Origin: an uncultured Hungatella sp.
GTDB lineage: Bacteria > Bacillota > Clostridia > Lachnospirales > Lachnospiraceae
Length of the DNA: 64,000 nucleotides
Direction of reading: 5' to 3'
NCBI GenBank assembly: GCA_910579515.1
Contig: CAJTUV010000018.1
Coordinates: 1 to 64,000, forward strand
In this document: one piece after another, positions 24,038 through 33,052 of the stretch
Numbering within the stretch: position 1 is the stretch's first letter
How the letters are laid out: every line of letters starts with the position of its first letter
Program-made: the position numbers and the translations under genes
The notes under the pieces: model-generated
The model's database searches: none
What the model was told of the DNA's origin: nothing
Seen by the model: the letters and a program-made list of their open reading frames with translations, nothing else

Positions 24038-25593
24038 ACGGCGGCGATGATAGCCAAGATAATAGATGCGGCCAGCAGAACTTTTTCCACATCAACCTTT
24101 TTTTCTGGCCGATGTTTTTCAGGCTCAATAAGACTTCCCCAGGGACTCTGCTTCTGAAGTCTCAGGGTGAAAGCGTGGTCTCGCTCTTTTCCGATGGCAC
24201 GAAGAAAATCCCTCCAGTTTTCTTCTAAAATCCTTAGTCCTGAAGACAGTTCTTTTTCTATGGGCTGATTCTTTAAAAAAGCCTGGAAAAATCCTGCCTG
24301 TTCTGCATACTGGGACTGTGTCTGGAAGGCGGGAGTGTCCTGTTTTTCCTGAAATTGTTTGTAGGCAAATTCGAATCCGGCTTCCACTGCTTTTTGAGGA
24401 TTCTTGGTTTTCTCAAAGATGCTGATGGTATGGTAGTAGACGCTGGCTGCTGCTTTCTGTCTGAGATAATGGTCAATCATTCGGTCAATGGCGCTCTGAA
24501 GGGGAAAGGTGATGGCTTTTCCCTGGCCGGCTTCTGTGGCGTATACCTGCCCTTTCATTGCAGTGACTGCTGCCAGAAGTCCCATCAGCTCTTCATTTTT
24601 GGCTGTAAGGCCTTCTTGCCTGAATAAGTCTCCAGATCCATTTAAGTGAGCGGCAAAGCGGTTTGCCTGAGCCAGCTCCCTGGCGGTAAATGTGTTTTTT
24701 AAACCCCAGCCTGAGCCTTGGACCACTCCTTTTCTGGCATTGTTTACCACCTCTTTTCTCTGACTGATTTGTCTTTCCCACTGATTCTTTTGAGCGGCAT
24801 ATCCCTGACTGGCCTTTACTTTTCCTTTGCCGGAGGATTTATAAATCATGCCTTCCTTCAGGGAGGAATCTGGTTTGGAAGGAGAGGAGAAAAACTGGGT
24901 ATTTCCACTAAAAGAGCCTGATTTTGGGGAGCTGGAAAAAGAGGGGGAAGGAGATGCAGAGGTAAAACGAGTAAAAATGTCCTTTGCCTCTTTGGGAGAG
25001 ATGGACTGGCCTGTGGTCTGGCGGTACACGCTGGCCTGGAGACCTGCCAGGACTTCTTTCTGGCCGCTTTCTTCTAACAAGGTTACCAGCTCTTTTAAAT
25101 CAGAATTCATGAGAAGGCTCAGCTTTTCAGATAATACAGCATTTAAGCGATCCATCTGGAGAGTCTGTTCTTCTCCCATGGTGTATTTTAACACAGCTTC
25201 CAAAAGCGCCAGGTACATATCTGACAGATTTTGAAGCTGACTGGAAAAGGAGCCGTTCATGATAGGACTCCATTTTACAAAGGCTTCCCATAACTCTGCC
25301 TCCATTTCCAAACGCCAGGAAGAATCCTGATCTTCGGAGGATGTCCGGTCTGTTCTGGACCATCTTTGTCTTTCTGAAATGCTGGCGGTATCTCGCTCTG
25401 CGCTTACCGGCTCTCTGTTTTTTTCATCATGCTCCCGTTCCAGCTGTTCCTTAATTTTCTCAATCTGCTTGGCCGCTCCCTCCATCAGAATTTGTCCGGC
25501 TTTCATCTCTGCCTTGACTTTTTGGAGCTGGACTTCTTTTTCTGGGTCTATGGTGGTGTCTGGCGTCACATTAATTCCGTTTATTTTTTTCAT
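24016..25593 (-). CDS. Unrecognised 525-aa protein with C-terminal membrane anchor
   Basis: I do not recognise this family. Visible parts: a short start 'MKKINGINVTPDTTIDPEKEV'; a charged, predicted coiled-coil region to about residue 75; a Ser/Pro/Phe-rich low-complexity section in the middle third; a helical C-terminal half; and a single hydrophobic segment at the very end ('VLLAASIILAIIAAVYLML') ending in RV. There is no signal peptide, so it looks tail-anchored with the bulk in the cytoplasm. The start at 25593 has AGGGATGG four bases upstream; the in-frame ATG at 25617 has no ribosome site. It is monocistronic and convergent with the acyltransferase gene. Function unknown. Confidence 0.8.
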   Translation of the reverse strand: MKKINGINVTPDTTIDPEKEVQLQKVKAEMKAGQILMEGAAKQIEKIKEQLEREHDEKNREPVSAERDTASISERQRWSRTDRTSSEDQDSSWRLEMEAELWEAFVKWSPIMNGSFSSQLQNLSDMYLALLEAVLKYTMGEEQTLQMDRLNAVLSEKLSLLMNSDLKELVTLLEESGQKEVLAGLQASVYRQTTGQSISPKEAKDIFTRFTSASPSPSFSSSPKSGSFSGNTQFFSSPSKPDSSLKEGMIYKSSGKGKVKASQGYAAQKNQWERQISQRKEVVNNARKGVVQGSGWGLKNTFTARELAQANRFAAHLNGSGDLFRQEGLTAKNEELMGLLAAVTAMKGQVYATEAGQGKAITFPLQSAIDRMIDHYLRQKAAASVYYHTISIFEKTKNPQKAVEAGFEFAYKQFQEKQDTPAFQTQSQYAEQAGFFQAFLKNQPIEKELSSGLRILEENWRDFLRAIGKERDHAFTLRLQKQSPWGSLIEPEKHRPEKKVDVEKVLLAASIILAIIAAVYLMLRV

Positions 25594-25707
25594 ACTTCCA
25601 TCCCTTGATATCTGCATATGTTGAGTGTGCTTTTTTCTATCATATCACAATCAAGGAGGGATTGCTACCTGGTTTCTTGCCTGGGTGTGGAAATTGTATT
25701 CTTGTTG

Positions 25708-25736
25708 TTTCCAGATTCTTACATTTATGGTAAAAT
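25708..25736 (+). promoter_or_regulatory. Candidate promoter of DUF262 gene
   Basis: TTTCCA (25708-25713), 17-bp spacer, TAAAAT (25731-25736), 44 bases before the start codon. Confidence 0.45.
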
Positions 25737-25779
25737 ATAGAAATAACAAGTCGAAATGAGGAGAGAAAAGGGGGAGCTT

Positions 25780-27528
25780 ATGTCATTTCAAACACCGCTG
25801 ACTATTAACGAAGTGATATCAAAAATTCATTCCAAAAAGTATTTACTGCCGTCTATCCAACGTGAATTTGTATGGGACACAAATCAAATTATGATGCTTT
25901 TTGACAGCCTTATGCGGGATTATCCGATTAACGCATTTCTTTTCTGGGAAGTAGGAAAAGAGAATCTCAATGAGTTTATGTTCTATGAGTTTTTGCGTGA
26001 TTATCATCAAGTAAAGAATTTTCACAATGAAAAGGCAGACTTAAAAGGCAACGAAAGTATTATTGCAGTGCTGGATGGTCAACAGCGGCTGACTTCGCTC
26101 TATATTGGATTAAAAGGCTCCTACGCGTACAAGCTGTCTTATAGACGGTGGGACAATCCAAACGCATATCCTGTGCGAAAGCTGTATCTTAATTTGCTGC
26201 AGCCTTCTGAGGATAGTGAATGGGAATATGAATTTGATTTTTTAACGGAAACAGAGGCTCGTGGAAATGACAGCACCCATTTTTGGTTTATGGTTGGCGA
26301 CATTCTGGATATGAAGAGTCTTTCTGACGTTATGAAATACTGGTCAAAACATATCGTATATGGCAACCATTCCAGCAAGCAGTGTGATTTTGCAAATGAA
26401 ACCTTGTCAAAATTATATGAAGTGATCCACGTTTCCCCAACAATTTGTTATTACTTAGAGGACAGCGCAAAATTGGATAAGGTGCTGAATATTTTTATTC
26501 GGGTGAACAGCGGCGGGACCACGTTGAGTTATTCAGATTTGCTGCTTTCTTTTGCAACGGCTCAATGGGATAAGCTGGATGCGAGAAAGGTGATCTATGA
26601 TTTTGTTGATGAAATCAATGAGATGGGCGGCGGATTTCATATTACAAAAGATTTTGTTTTGAAATCTTGTCTGGTTCTTTGCGATTTTGAGGATATTTCA
26701 TTCAAGGTAGATAATTTTAACCGGACCAATATGCTGAAAATCCAGGAGGAATGGGAGAACATCACGAAAGCGATAAGAGGTGCGGTGGCGTTGGTGGCAG
26801 GTTTTGGGTTTAACCGGGAAAACATTACCTCCAATAATCTCTTTATTCCGATTGCGTATTATTTAAAGAGGATTGGGCTTCCTGACAATTTCGATAGCAG
26901 TTCGGCTTTCCTTGCCCAGCGCATTGAAATCAAAAAATGGTTTACGCGCTCTTTGCTGAAAAAGGTGTTTAGCTTCATGCCGGATGGAGCATTGAAACCT
27001 ATAAGAGAACTTATACGCAGCCATTCCACAGACAACCATTTTCCATTGCAGGAAATTACAGAACGCTTTAAAGGAACAAACCGTTCCTTACTATTTACTG
27101 ATGACGATATCAGCAATTTGCTGTGGGCAAAGTATGGTCAGGGGATTACCGTGGTAATTATGTCAGTTCTATACCCTTGGGCGGACTTAAAGAATCACTT
27201 TCACATTGACCATATGTATCCAAAATCAAAATTTACCCGCAAGCAGCTTAAAAAGCATGGACTGACGGATGACCAAGTGGAATTTGCCATAAAGAATCAT
27301 AACTATTTAGGGAATCTTCAATTACTGGAGGCAATTCCGAATATTGAAAAAAGTAATTGCGATTTTGATCTGTGGCTGCAAGATACCATCCCTTTAGAAT
27401 CTTTGGCAGATTATAAAGCAAAGCATTTAATTCCTCCCAATATAGAATTAACCTACGGAAATTTCTATGAATTTCTGTCTGCAAGAGAAGTGCTCATCAC
27501 AGAAAAACTAAAAAAAGAACTGACGTAA
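25780..27528 (+). CDS. DUF262/HNH protein, GmrSD-type
   Basis: A 582-residue protein with an N-terminal DUF262 (ParB-like nucleotide-binding) domain: 'PSIQREFVW' at 24-32 and 'DGQQRLTS' at 99-106, the motif needed for NTP use. The C-terminal HNH-type nuclease part has 'HIDHMYPKSKF' and 'NHNYLGNLQLLEAIPNIEKSN' (conserved D-H, N and N-K residues). This order is that of single-chain GmrSD-type proteins, whose studied members are type IV restriction enzymes against modified phage DNA. Start at 25780 after AAGGGGG. No other defence gene lies beside it, so a restriction role is inferred from family only. Confidence 0.88.
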   Translation: MSFQTPLTINEVISKIHSKKYLLPSIQREFVWDTNQIMMLFDSLMRDYPINAFLFWEVGKENLNEFMFYEFLRDYHQVKNFHNEKADLKGNESIIAVLDGQQRLTSLYIGLKGSYAYKLSYRRWDNPNAYPVRKLYLNLLQPSEDSEWEYEFDFLTETEARGNDSTHFWFMVGDILDMKSLSDVMKYWSKHIVYGNHSSKQCDFANETLSKLYEVIHVSPTICYYLEDSAKLDKVLNIFIRVNSGGTTLSYSDLLLSFATAQWDKLDARKVIYDFVDEINEMGGGFHITKDFVLKSCLVLCDFEDISFKVDNFNRTNMLKIQEEWENITKAIRGAVALVAGFGFNRENITSNNLFIPIAYYLKRIGLPDNFDSSSAFLAQRIEIKKWFTRSLLKKVFSFMPDGALKPIRELIRSHSTDNHFPLQEITERFKGTNRSLLFTDDDISNLLWAKYGQGITVVIMSVLYPWADLKNHFHIDHMYPKSKFTRKQLKKHGLTDDQVEFAIKNHNYLGNLQLLEAIPNIEKSNCDFDLWLQDTIPLESLADYKAKHLIPPNIELTYGNFYEFLSAREVLITEKLKKELT

Positions 27529-27531
27529 ACG

Positions 27532-27560
27532 TTGACTCAGCCATAAAGAATGGTTACAAT
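27532..27560 (+). promoter_or_regulatory. Promoter before the 27.6-34.1 kb gene run
   Basis: TTGACT (27532-27537), 17-bp spacer, TACAAT (27555-27560). Confidence 0.7.
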
Positions 27561-27608
27561 ATGAGAAGAAAGCGAGCCTGAAATCCAGTGAAAAAGGAGC
27601 GAAACGGA

Positions 27609-28121
27609 ATGAAAAAGCTGTTAATTGTGGTTGACATGCAAAACGATTTTATCGACGGGAGTCTGGGGACAAAAGAGGCCCAGGCCATTGTGCCAAAGGT
27701 GGCAGAGAAGATAAGAACCTATAAGGAAGACGGGTGGGATGTTATTTTTACCATGGACACCCACAAAGAGGATTACTTGGATAGCTTAGAAGGGAAGAAC
27801 CTTCCAGTGGTTCACTGTGTGAAGGGAACGAACGGATGGGCGCTTCATAAGGAGATTGACAAATTTGAGGGAAGGCGTTTTGAAAAGGAAACGTTTGGAT
27901 GTCTGGAGTGTGGAAGATTTGCTTCTCAGAAAGGATATGACCAGGTGGAGCTGGTGGGGCTGTGTACAGATATCTGTGTGATTTCCAATGCTCTTTTGGT
28001 GAAAGCCGCTATGCCAAACACGCCTGTGGCTGTAGATTCTGCCTGCTGTGCAGGCGTGACGGTGGAAAGTCATGACAATGCGTTATCTTCTATGAAAATG
28101 TGTCAGATTCAGATTCTGTGA
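27609..28121 (+). CDS. Isochorismatase-like cysteine hydrolase (nicotinamidase-related)
   Basis: A 170-residue cysteine hydrolase. 'LLIVVDMQNDFIDGSL' gives the catalytic aspartate, 'HCVKGTNGWAL' the lysine region, and 'LVGLCTDICVISNALL' the nucleophilic cysteine (second Cys). Metal-site residues 'DTHKEDY' follow the nicotinamidase pattern D-x-H. It could be nicotinamidase (PncA) or an amidase of unknown substrate. ATG at 27609 after AAAGGAG; a GTG in frame at 27588 lies upstream of that ribosome site. Confidence 0.82.
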   Translation: MKKLLIVVDMQNDFIDGSLGTKEAQAIVPKVAEKIRTYKEDGWDVIFTMDTHKEDYLDSLEGKNLPVVHCVKGTNGWALHKEIDKFEGRRFEKETFGCLECGRFASQKGYDQVELVGLCTDICVISNALLVKAAMPNTPVAVDSACCAGVTVESHDNALSSMKMCQIQIL

Positions 28122-28164
28122 TCGGTAAATTCTGACTTTGGTAGAAAAAACGGAGGAAAGATTG

Positions 28165-28659
28165 GTGGACTGGACGATTCAGAAGACAACGAAAGAACAG
28201 TTAAAGCAGGTGGAGGAGTTATACGACCATGCCAGAAGGTTTATGGCGGACCATGGAAATCGAAATCAGTGGGGGGATACTTATCCGCCAACAAGCAGGA
28301 TAGTACAGGATATTGAGGAGGGAAACTCTTATGTCTGCATGATAGAGGGAAGAATCGCAGTGGTTTTTTACTACCGGTTTGGCGAGGATAAGGATTATCA
28401 GGTGATTGAGGACGGGCAGTGGCTCAACGACAAGCCTTACGGAGTGGTGCACCGTATTGCCTCTGACGGACGGTCAAAGGGAGGGGCTTCTTTTTGCTTA
28501 AGCTGGGCCCTTTCTAAGTGCGGTAATTTAAAGATTGATACGCATCCGGACAATGTGGTGATGCAGAATCTGCTGAAGAAAAACGAATTTTTGTATTGCG
28601 GCAAGATTTATGTGAGAGATAAAAGCTTAAGACTGGCTTACCAGCGGTCTTTATTATAA
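28165..28659 (+). CDS. GNAT-family N-acetyltransferase
   Basis: About 164 residues. The core shows 'DIEEGNSYVCMIEGRIAVVFYYRFGED', 'VVHRIASDGRSKGGASFCLSWAL' (acetyl-CoA-binding loop in a slightly unusual form) and 'LKIDTHPDNVVMQNLLKKNEFLYCGKIYV', the typical end of the GNAT fold. No ATG is suitable: a GTG at 28165 lies 7 bases after GGAGGA and is preferred; TTG at 28162 or 28138 are alternatives. Acceptor unknown. Confidence 0.78.
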   Translation: MDWTIQKTTKEQLKQVEELYDHARRFMADHGNRNQWGDTYPPTSRIVQDIEEGNSYVCMIEGRIAVVFYYRFGEDKDYQVIEDGQWLNDKPYGVVHRIASDGRSKGGASFCLSWALSKCGNLKIDTHPDNVVMQNLLKKNEFLYCGKIYVRDKSLRLAYQRSLL

Positions 28660-28679
28660 AAGCAAAAGTGGAGGAAGCT

Positions 28680-30176
28680 ATGAAACAGGCGAAGATTTGT
28701 ATTGACAGGGACTTTTTAGTGGGACAGGTAGACAAGCGGATTTTTGGCTCTTTTTTGGAGCATCTGGGACGGGCGATTTATGGCGGTATCTATCAGCCTG
28801 GGAGTCCTTTGTCTGATGAGCAGGGATTTCGCAAGGACACTCTGGATTTGATTAAACAATTACAGGTTCCCATTGTCCGGTATCCAGGGGGAAATTTTGT
28901 GTCGGATTATCACTGGGAGGACGGCGTAGGACCGAAGGATTTAAGGCCAAGGCGTTTAGACCCGGCCTGGACTACCATTGAGACAAATCAATTTGGCTTA
29001 AATGAGTTTATGGACTGGGCAAAAAAGGCTGAAACAGAGCCTATGATGGCTATTAATTTAGGGACCAGAGGTTTTGAGGACGCCAAGAACATTATTGAAT
29101 ACTGTAATGTGAAAAAGGGAACTTACTACAGTGACCTGCGTAGAAGCCATGGATACGAGGAACCTCATAATATTAAGCTGTGGTGCCTGGGAAATGAGAT
29201 GGACGGTCCGTGGCAGATGGGCCATAAGACTGCAGATGAGTACGGCAGGCTGGCGGAGGAAGCAGGGCGCATCATGAAAATGGTAGACCCTTCTGTGGAA
29301 TTGGTGGCCTGTGGAAGCTCCGGTATGTACATGCCTACCTTCGGGACGTGGGAGGAGACGGTGCTGGAACACTGTTATGAACAGGTGGATTACCTTTCCC
29401 TTCACACCTATTACGATAATGTGGAAAATAACAGCCGTGACTTTTTGGCAAGTTCTGTGGCTATGGACGGGTTTATTTCCTCTGTCCTTTCTATCTGTGA
29501 CGCCGTTCAGGCCAAAAAGAGACAGAAGAAGAAAATCAACCTTTCCTTTGATGAGTGGAATGTGTGGTATCACTCCAGAGAGCAGGATAAGAAAGTCGAG
29601 CCCTGGAGCGAAGCGCCTCATCTGTTGGAGGATGTGTACAATTTTGAGGACGCTCTGCTTGTAGGCAGTATGTTGATTACGCTGCTTCGCCATGCCGACA
29701 GAGTGAAAATCGCATGTCTGGCTCAGCTGGTCAATGTGATTGCTCCTATTATGACAGATGATACAGGTGTTTGGAAGCAGACCATTTTCTACCCGTATCT
29801 TCATGCCTGCCAGATGGGAAATGGAACCGTGCTTCAGACTTTGGTAAATTGCCCTGTCTATGAGAGCAAATATGGGGATGCGCCTTATGTGGATGCGGTG
29901 GCAGTGGAAGATAAGGAGAACAGGACCATTACCTTGTTTGCGGTGAATAAGGACTTAGAAGAGGATATTCAGGCGGATATGGATATCCGGCAGTATGAAG
30001 GATACGAGGTAGTGGAGAATCTGGTTCTGACCCATACGGATCTAAAGGCGGAGAACACGAAGGAAGAGCCTGATAAGGTGGTTCCGGTAAGCGGTAAAAA
30101 TGCGAAAGTGGAGGCTGGCTGTCTGAAGGCGGTTCTTCCGGCAAGGAGCTGGAATGTGATCGTGCTGAAAGGATAA
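28680..30176 (+). CDS. abfA: Alpha-L-arabinofuranosidase, GH51
   Basis: A 498-residue intracellular GH51 enzyme releasing L-arabinose from arabinoxylan or arabinan oligosaccharides. Acid/base Glu173 is in 'WCLGNEMDGPW' and the nucleophile Glu292 in 'SFDEWNVWYH'. N-terminal 'FGSFLEHLGRAIYGGIY' and 'VRYPGGNFVSDYHWEDGVGP' are diagnostic. No signal peptide. ATG at 28680 after GTGGAGGA. Genes for arabinose isomerase and kinase are not in the window. Confidence 0.95.
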   Translation: MKQAKICIDRDFLVGQVDKRIFGSFLEHLGRAIYGGIYQPGSPLSDEQGFRKDTLDLIKQLQVPIVRYPGGNFVSDYHWEDGVGPKDLRPRRLDPAWTTIETNQFGLNEFMDWAKKAETEPMMAINLGTRGFEDAKNIIEYCNVKKGTYYSDLRRSHGYEEPHNIKLWCLGNEMDGPWQMGHKTADEYGRLAEEAGRIMKMVDPSVELVACGSSGMYMPTFGTWEETVLEHCYEQVDYLSLHTYYDNVENNSRDFLASSVAMDGFISSVLSICDAVQAKKRQKKKINLSFDEWNVWYHSREQDKKVEPWSEAPHLLEDVYNFEDALLVGSMLITLLRHADRVKIACLAQLVNVIAPIMTDDTGVWKQTIFYPYLHACQMGNGTVLQTLVNCPVYESKYGDAPYVDAVAVEDKENRTITLFAVNKDLEEDIQADMDIRQYEGYEVVENLVLTHTDLKAENTKEEPDKVVPVSGKNAKVEAGCLKAVLPARSWNVIVLKG

Positions 30177-30182
30177 GGAAAG

Positions 30183-31358
30183 ATGAACGCCAGGTATTTT
30201 TCAGCTCGTCAGAGCAATTTTGAGCTTTTGCGGATTACAGCGATGCTGGGAATCATTCTGTTTCATTTAGTTTACCATGTCGCATTGCCCCAATTAGCAG
30301 GTTCAGGAGAATTTACTACTGTTGCATTTGCCAAAAGGCTGCTGCTGTTTCAGGGAATATCGACTTTCGGCTTTATTGGAAACAGCATATTTATCTTGAT
30401 ATCTGGATACTTCCTGATAGACAAAAAGATAAATCTCCAAAAGCAGATAACTAAAATATTATCAAGCCTTGTGTTTGGCGTTTGCTTCTTAATTTTGCTT
30501 TCCTTTACGTTTTACTATTTTCAGGATCAGATTTATGGTTTGGCGGAAACACTTCTGGGACAGGAATTTAAAAATAGGGGCGTTATTTTCGGGGGGGGTA
30601 AAATTCAAGATATAAACGAGATTAGCTGGTTTTTAGGATATTATATCTGCATTATTGGAATAGCCCAAGGATTCTTAAATAAACGGCTTGCAGATATTAG
30701 CCAGAATCAGTTTTTGACGGCGCTTGTCTGCGTAGGCGCGGCTGTGACTTTTGCGTTTACCACAAGTATTTTGAAGAACCTGATTGGAGGCAGCGATTAT
30801 CTGGCTCAGGTGGTTATGGGTGTGTTTTTGTATATGACCGGCGGATATATGAAAAGATATAATCCATTTAAAGATATCAAAATAGCTGCGATAATCGGAG
30901 TCATAATTTTGGCATTTGTTTTTCTGTTTTTAGGTTTTTACAATACCACGATGTCCAATATTGCGAAGTTTGAAGACGGCACCCGTCAGAGTTTTACACA
31001 AGCTATTGTTTTAACGGGCAATATTTCTGCGTTCATTGTTGTTGTCGCAGTATCAGTGTTTGAACTTTTCAGGCGGATGGAGATTGGACAGAATAAAATG
31101 ATAAATAAAATTGCATCTGCGACCGTGATGATTTACATTGTTCATGACGTTGAGTTTACGTATAGTTTTTGCAGGATTATAAATTGGCCTCGGTTGCTCC
31201 ATCAATCCATAATAAAAACAGTTGTGCTGCTTATTATCATCACAATAGCGATATTCCTGTATGGATTTTGTGCGTTTCTTTTGCAGCAGCTGTTAAAAAG
31301 AGCAGGAGTACAGTTACAAAAATTAGCAATAAACAAAGACAAAGGAGATAAGTTATGA
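30183..31358 (+). CDS. Acyltransferase-3 family membrane protein (second), with internal G8 tract
   Basis: A 391-residue polytopic membrane protein with the family start 'SNFELLRITAMLGIILFHLVYH' and about ten hydrophobic segments. It probably transfers an acyl group to a surface polysaccharide. A run of eight G residues at 30591-30598 encodes Gly-Gly-Gly in the reading frame; gain or loss of one G would truncate the protein, as in contingency loci. The gene is richer in A/T than its neighbours, which hints at acquisition. It overlaps the next gene by 4 bases (ATGA). Confidence 0.83.
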   Translation: MNARYFSARQSNFELLRITAMLGIILFHLVYHVALPQLAGSGEFTTVAFAKRLLLFQGISTFGFIGNSIFILISGYFLIDKKINLQKQITKILSSLVFGVCFLILLSFTFYYFQDQIYGLAETLLGQEFKNRGVIFGGGKIQDINEISWFLGYYICIIGIAQGFLNKRLADISQNQFLTALVCVGAAVTFAFTTSILKNLIGGSDYLAQVVMGVFLYMTGGYMKRYNPFKDIKIAAIIGVIILAFVFLFLGFYNTTMSNIAKFEDGTRQSFTQAIVLTGNISAFIVVVAVSVFELFRRMEIGQNKMINKIASATVMIYIVHDVEFTYSFCRIINWPRLLHQSIIKTVVLLIIITIAIFLYGFCAFLLQQLLKRAGVQLQKLAINKDKGDKL

Positions 31359-32038
31359 AACGTTCAGAGATCAACAAAGCTTTGAAGGAAATGGAAGCTA
31401 TGATTAAGGAGTATCGGTTCGCCTTGCCGCCGTTTTGCGACATTACACCAGAAGAGTGGAAGGAGAAAAGCCACGAATACGATGAGGTTCGGGATAATAT
31501 GTTAGGCTGGGATATTACAGATTATGGTTTGGGGAAATTTGACCAGGTGGGATTTTCCCTTATTACTCTGCGAAACGGAAATCCCAAGATGAGTCAAAAA
31601 TATCCTAAGCCTTATGCAGAGAAGCTTCTGTATATCAAAGAGGGACAGATGGCGCCTATGCACTTCCATTGGTATAAGATGGAAGACATCATCAACAGGG
31701 GAGGCGGAAATGTGCTGATTCGGGTTTACAACTCTACGCCAGAAGGAGAGTTTGCAGACACGGACGTGACGGTTCACTGTGATGGAAGAGAGTACACGGT
31801 ACCGGCAGGGACTCAAATTAAGCTGTGTCCTGGGGAGAGTATTACTGTGTTCCAGAATATGTACCATGATTTCGAGCTGGAGCCGGGAACTGGCCCTGTA
31901 CTTTTAGGCGAGGTGTCTATGTGCAATGACGATGAAAATGATAACCGGTTTTATGAGCCGATAGGACGTTTTCCTGCCATTGAGGAGGATGAGCCGCCAT
32001 ACCGTCTGCTGTGTAACGAGTATCCGGCTGCAAAATAG
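31355..32038 (+). CDS. D-lyxose isomerase-like cupin enzyme
   Basis: A 227-residue cupin of the D-lyxose/D-mannose isomerase family, interconverting D-lyxose and D-xylulose (or mannose and fructose). Metal ligands are in 'PMHFHWYKMEDIINRGGGN' (two His and Glu), and a later histidine in 'MYHDFELEPG' completes the site. Next to a GH51 arabinofuranosidase it suggests use of minor pentoses. SD AAAGGAGATAAG; ATGA overlap with the upstream gene. Confidence 0.88.
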   Translation: MKRSEINKALKEMEAMIKEYRFALPPFCDITPEEWKEKSHEYDEVRDNMLGWDITDYGLGKFDQVGFSLITLRNGNPKMSQKYPKPYAEKLLYIKEGQMAPMHFHWYKMEDIINRGGGNVLIRVYNSTPEGEFADTDVTVHCDGREYTVPAGTQIKLCPGESITVFQNMYHDFELEPGTGPVLLGEVSMCNDDENDNRFYEPIGRFPAIEEDEPPYRLLCNEYPAAK

Positions 32039-32049
32039 GGAGATCATCT

Positions 32050-33033
32050 ATGAAGGAAACACTGAAAAAAACAGGCAATATTGAGCAGCTTGCCTACGTA
32101 AGAGAAGTAGAATATCTGGAAGGCCCTGGAAAACATCTCAGGGCCTTTCAGGTCAAAAACGGACCTTTGTCCTTTGTGGCTCAGGCGGATAAGTGTTTGG
32201 ATTTGGCAGAAGTGTCTTATCAGGGGGTGAACATTTCCTTCCTGGCAAAAAACGGTTTTACAAGCGGAGAGTACTCCAGATCTTATGCCTATTCCAACAA
32301 GAGCGTCATGGGCGGAATGATGTTTACCTGCGGAAATGACAACGTGGGCCCGGGAGATAAAAACAGGCAGCTTCCGGTTCATGGAAGTCTCAGACTGACT
32401 CCGGCTTCCCATGCAGGATCGCAGTGCTTTTTTGATGAAGAGGGGAAGTATCATTTATTAATCAGGGGAGACATGGAACCTGACGGGTTATTTGAGGGCC
32501 ATATCTATTTGAACCGAACGATTGAGACGATTTACGGCAGCGGGAAAATTGTGATTACAGATCGGTTTCAAAACAGAGGCTATGAAAAGGAACCTTTTAT
32601 GCTGTTGTATCACTGTAATTTTTCCTATCCGTTTCTGGATACCTGCTGTCAGGTGGAGATTGACAGTGAGAATACGGTTTTGCGGGAAGAGATGGACAGC
32701 CCTTGCAGGCTGCCCTTTAAAAAGATAGAGGAGCCTGTAGACGGCGGCGTGGAGCAGGTATTTTTCCATGAGGCCAGGACTGATGAGAATGGTCAGGTGA
32801 CGGTCTCGATTCACAATCCGGATTTAGGAATTACGGCCAGCCTTAAGTATTACAAGGATCAGCTTCCCAGGCTGATTCAGTGGAAGTCTATGGTTTCGGG
32901 TGATTATGCTCTGGGAATTGAGCCTGCAAATTGTCTGGTTTTTGGGCGGGGATATGAGGAAGAGAAGGGAACTCTTTTCTATTTGCAGCCAGGGCAGGAA
33001 CGGGTGATTCAGTTAGAGTTGGCGTTATGTTAA
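32050..33033 (+). CDS. DUF4432 / aldose-1-epimerase-like protein
   Basis: A 327-residue beta-sandwich protein of the DUF4432 group, related to galactose mutarotases. Segments 'GPLSFVAQADKCLDLAEVSYQGVNISFL', split here across the N-terminal third, 'LPVHGSLRLTPA' and 'GIEPANCLVFGR' are typical. It likely epimerises the anomeric carbon of a pentose or hexose made by its neighbours. It starts 11 bases after the isomerase gene with GGGAGATC upstream. Confidence 0.8.
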   Translation: MKETLKKTGNIEQLAYVREVEYLEGPGKHLRAFQVKNGPLSFVAQADKCLDLAEVSYQGVNISFLAKNGFTSGEYSRSYAYSNKSVMGGMMFTCGNDNVGPGDKNRQLPVHGSLRLTPASHAGSQCFFDEEGKYHLLIRGDMEPDGLFEGHIYLNRTIETIYGSGKIVITDRFQNRGYEKEPFMLLYHCNFSYPFLDTCCQVEIDSENTVLREEMDSPCRLPFKKIEEPVDGGVEQVFFHEARTDENGQVTVSIHNPDLGITASLKYYKDQLPRLIQWKSMVSGDYALGIEPANCLVFGRGYEEEKGTLFYLQPGQERVIQLELALC

Positions 33034-33052
33034 CTAGAAAAAGGAGCTGCAT

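Noticed and set aside
23874..29804. Several long open frames antisense to GH51, KdgK and other genes
   Set aside because: They lack ribosome sites and family signatures and mirror the codon pattern of the real genes on the other strand.
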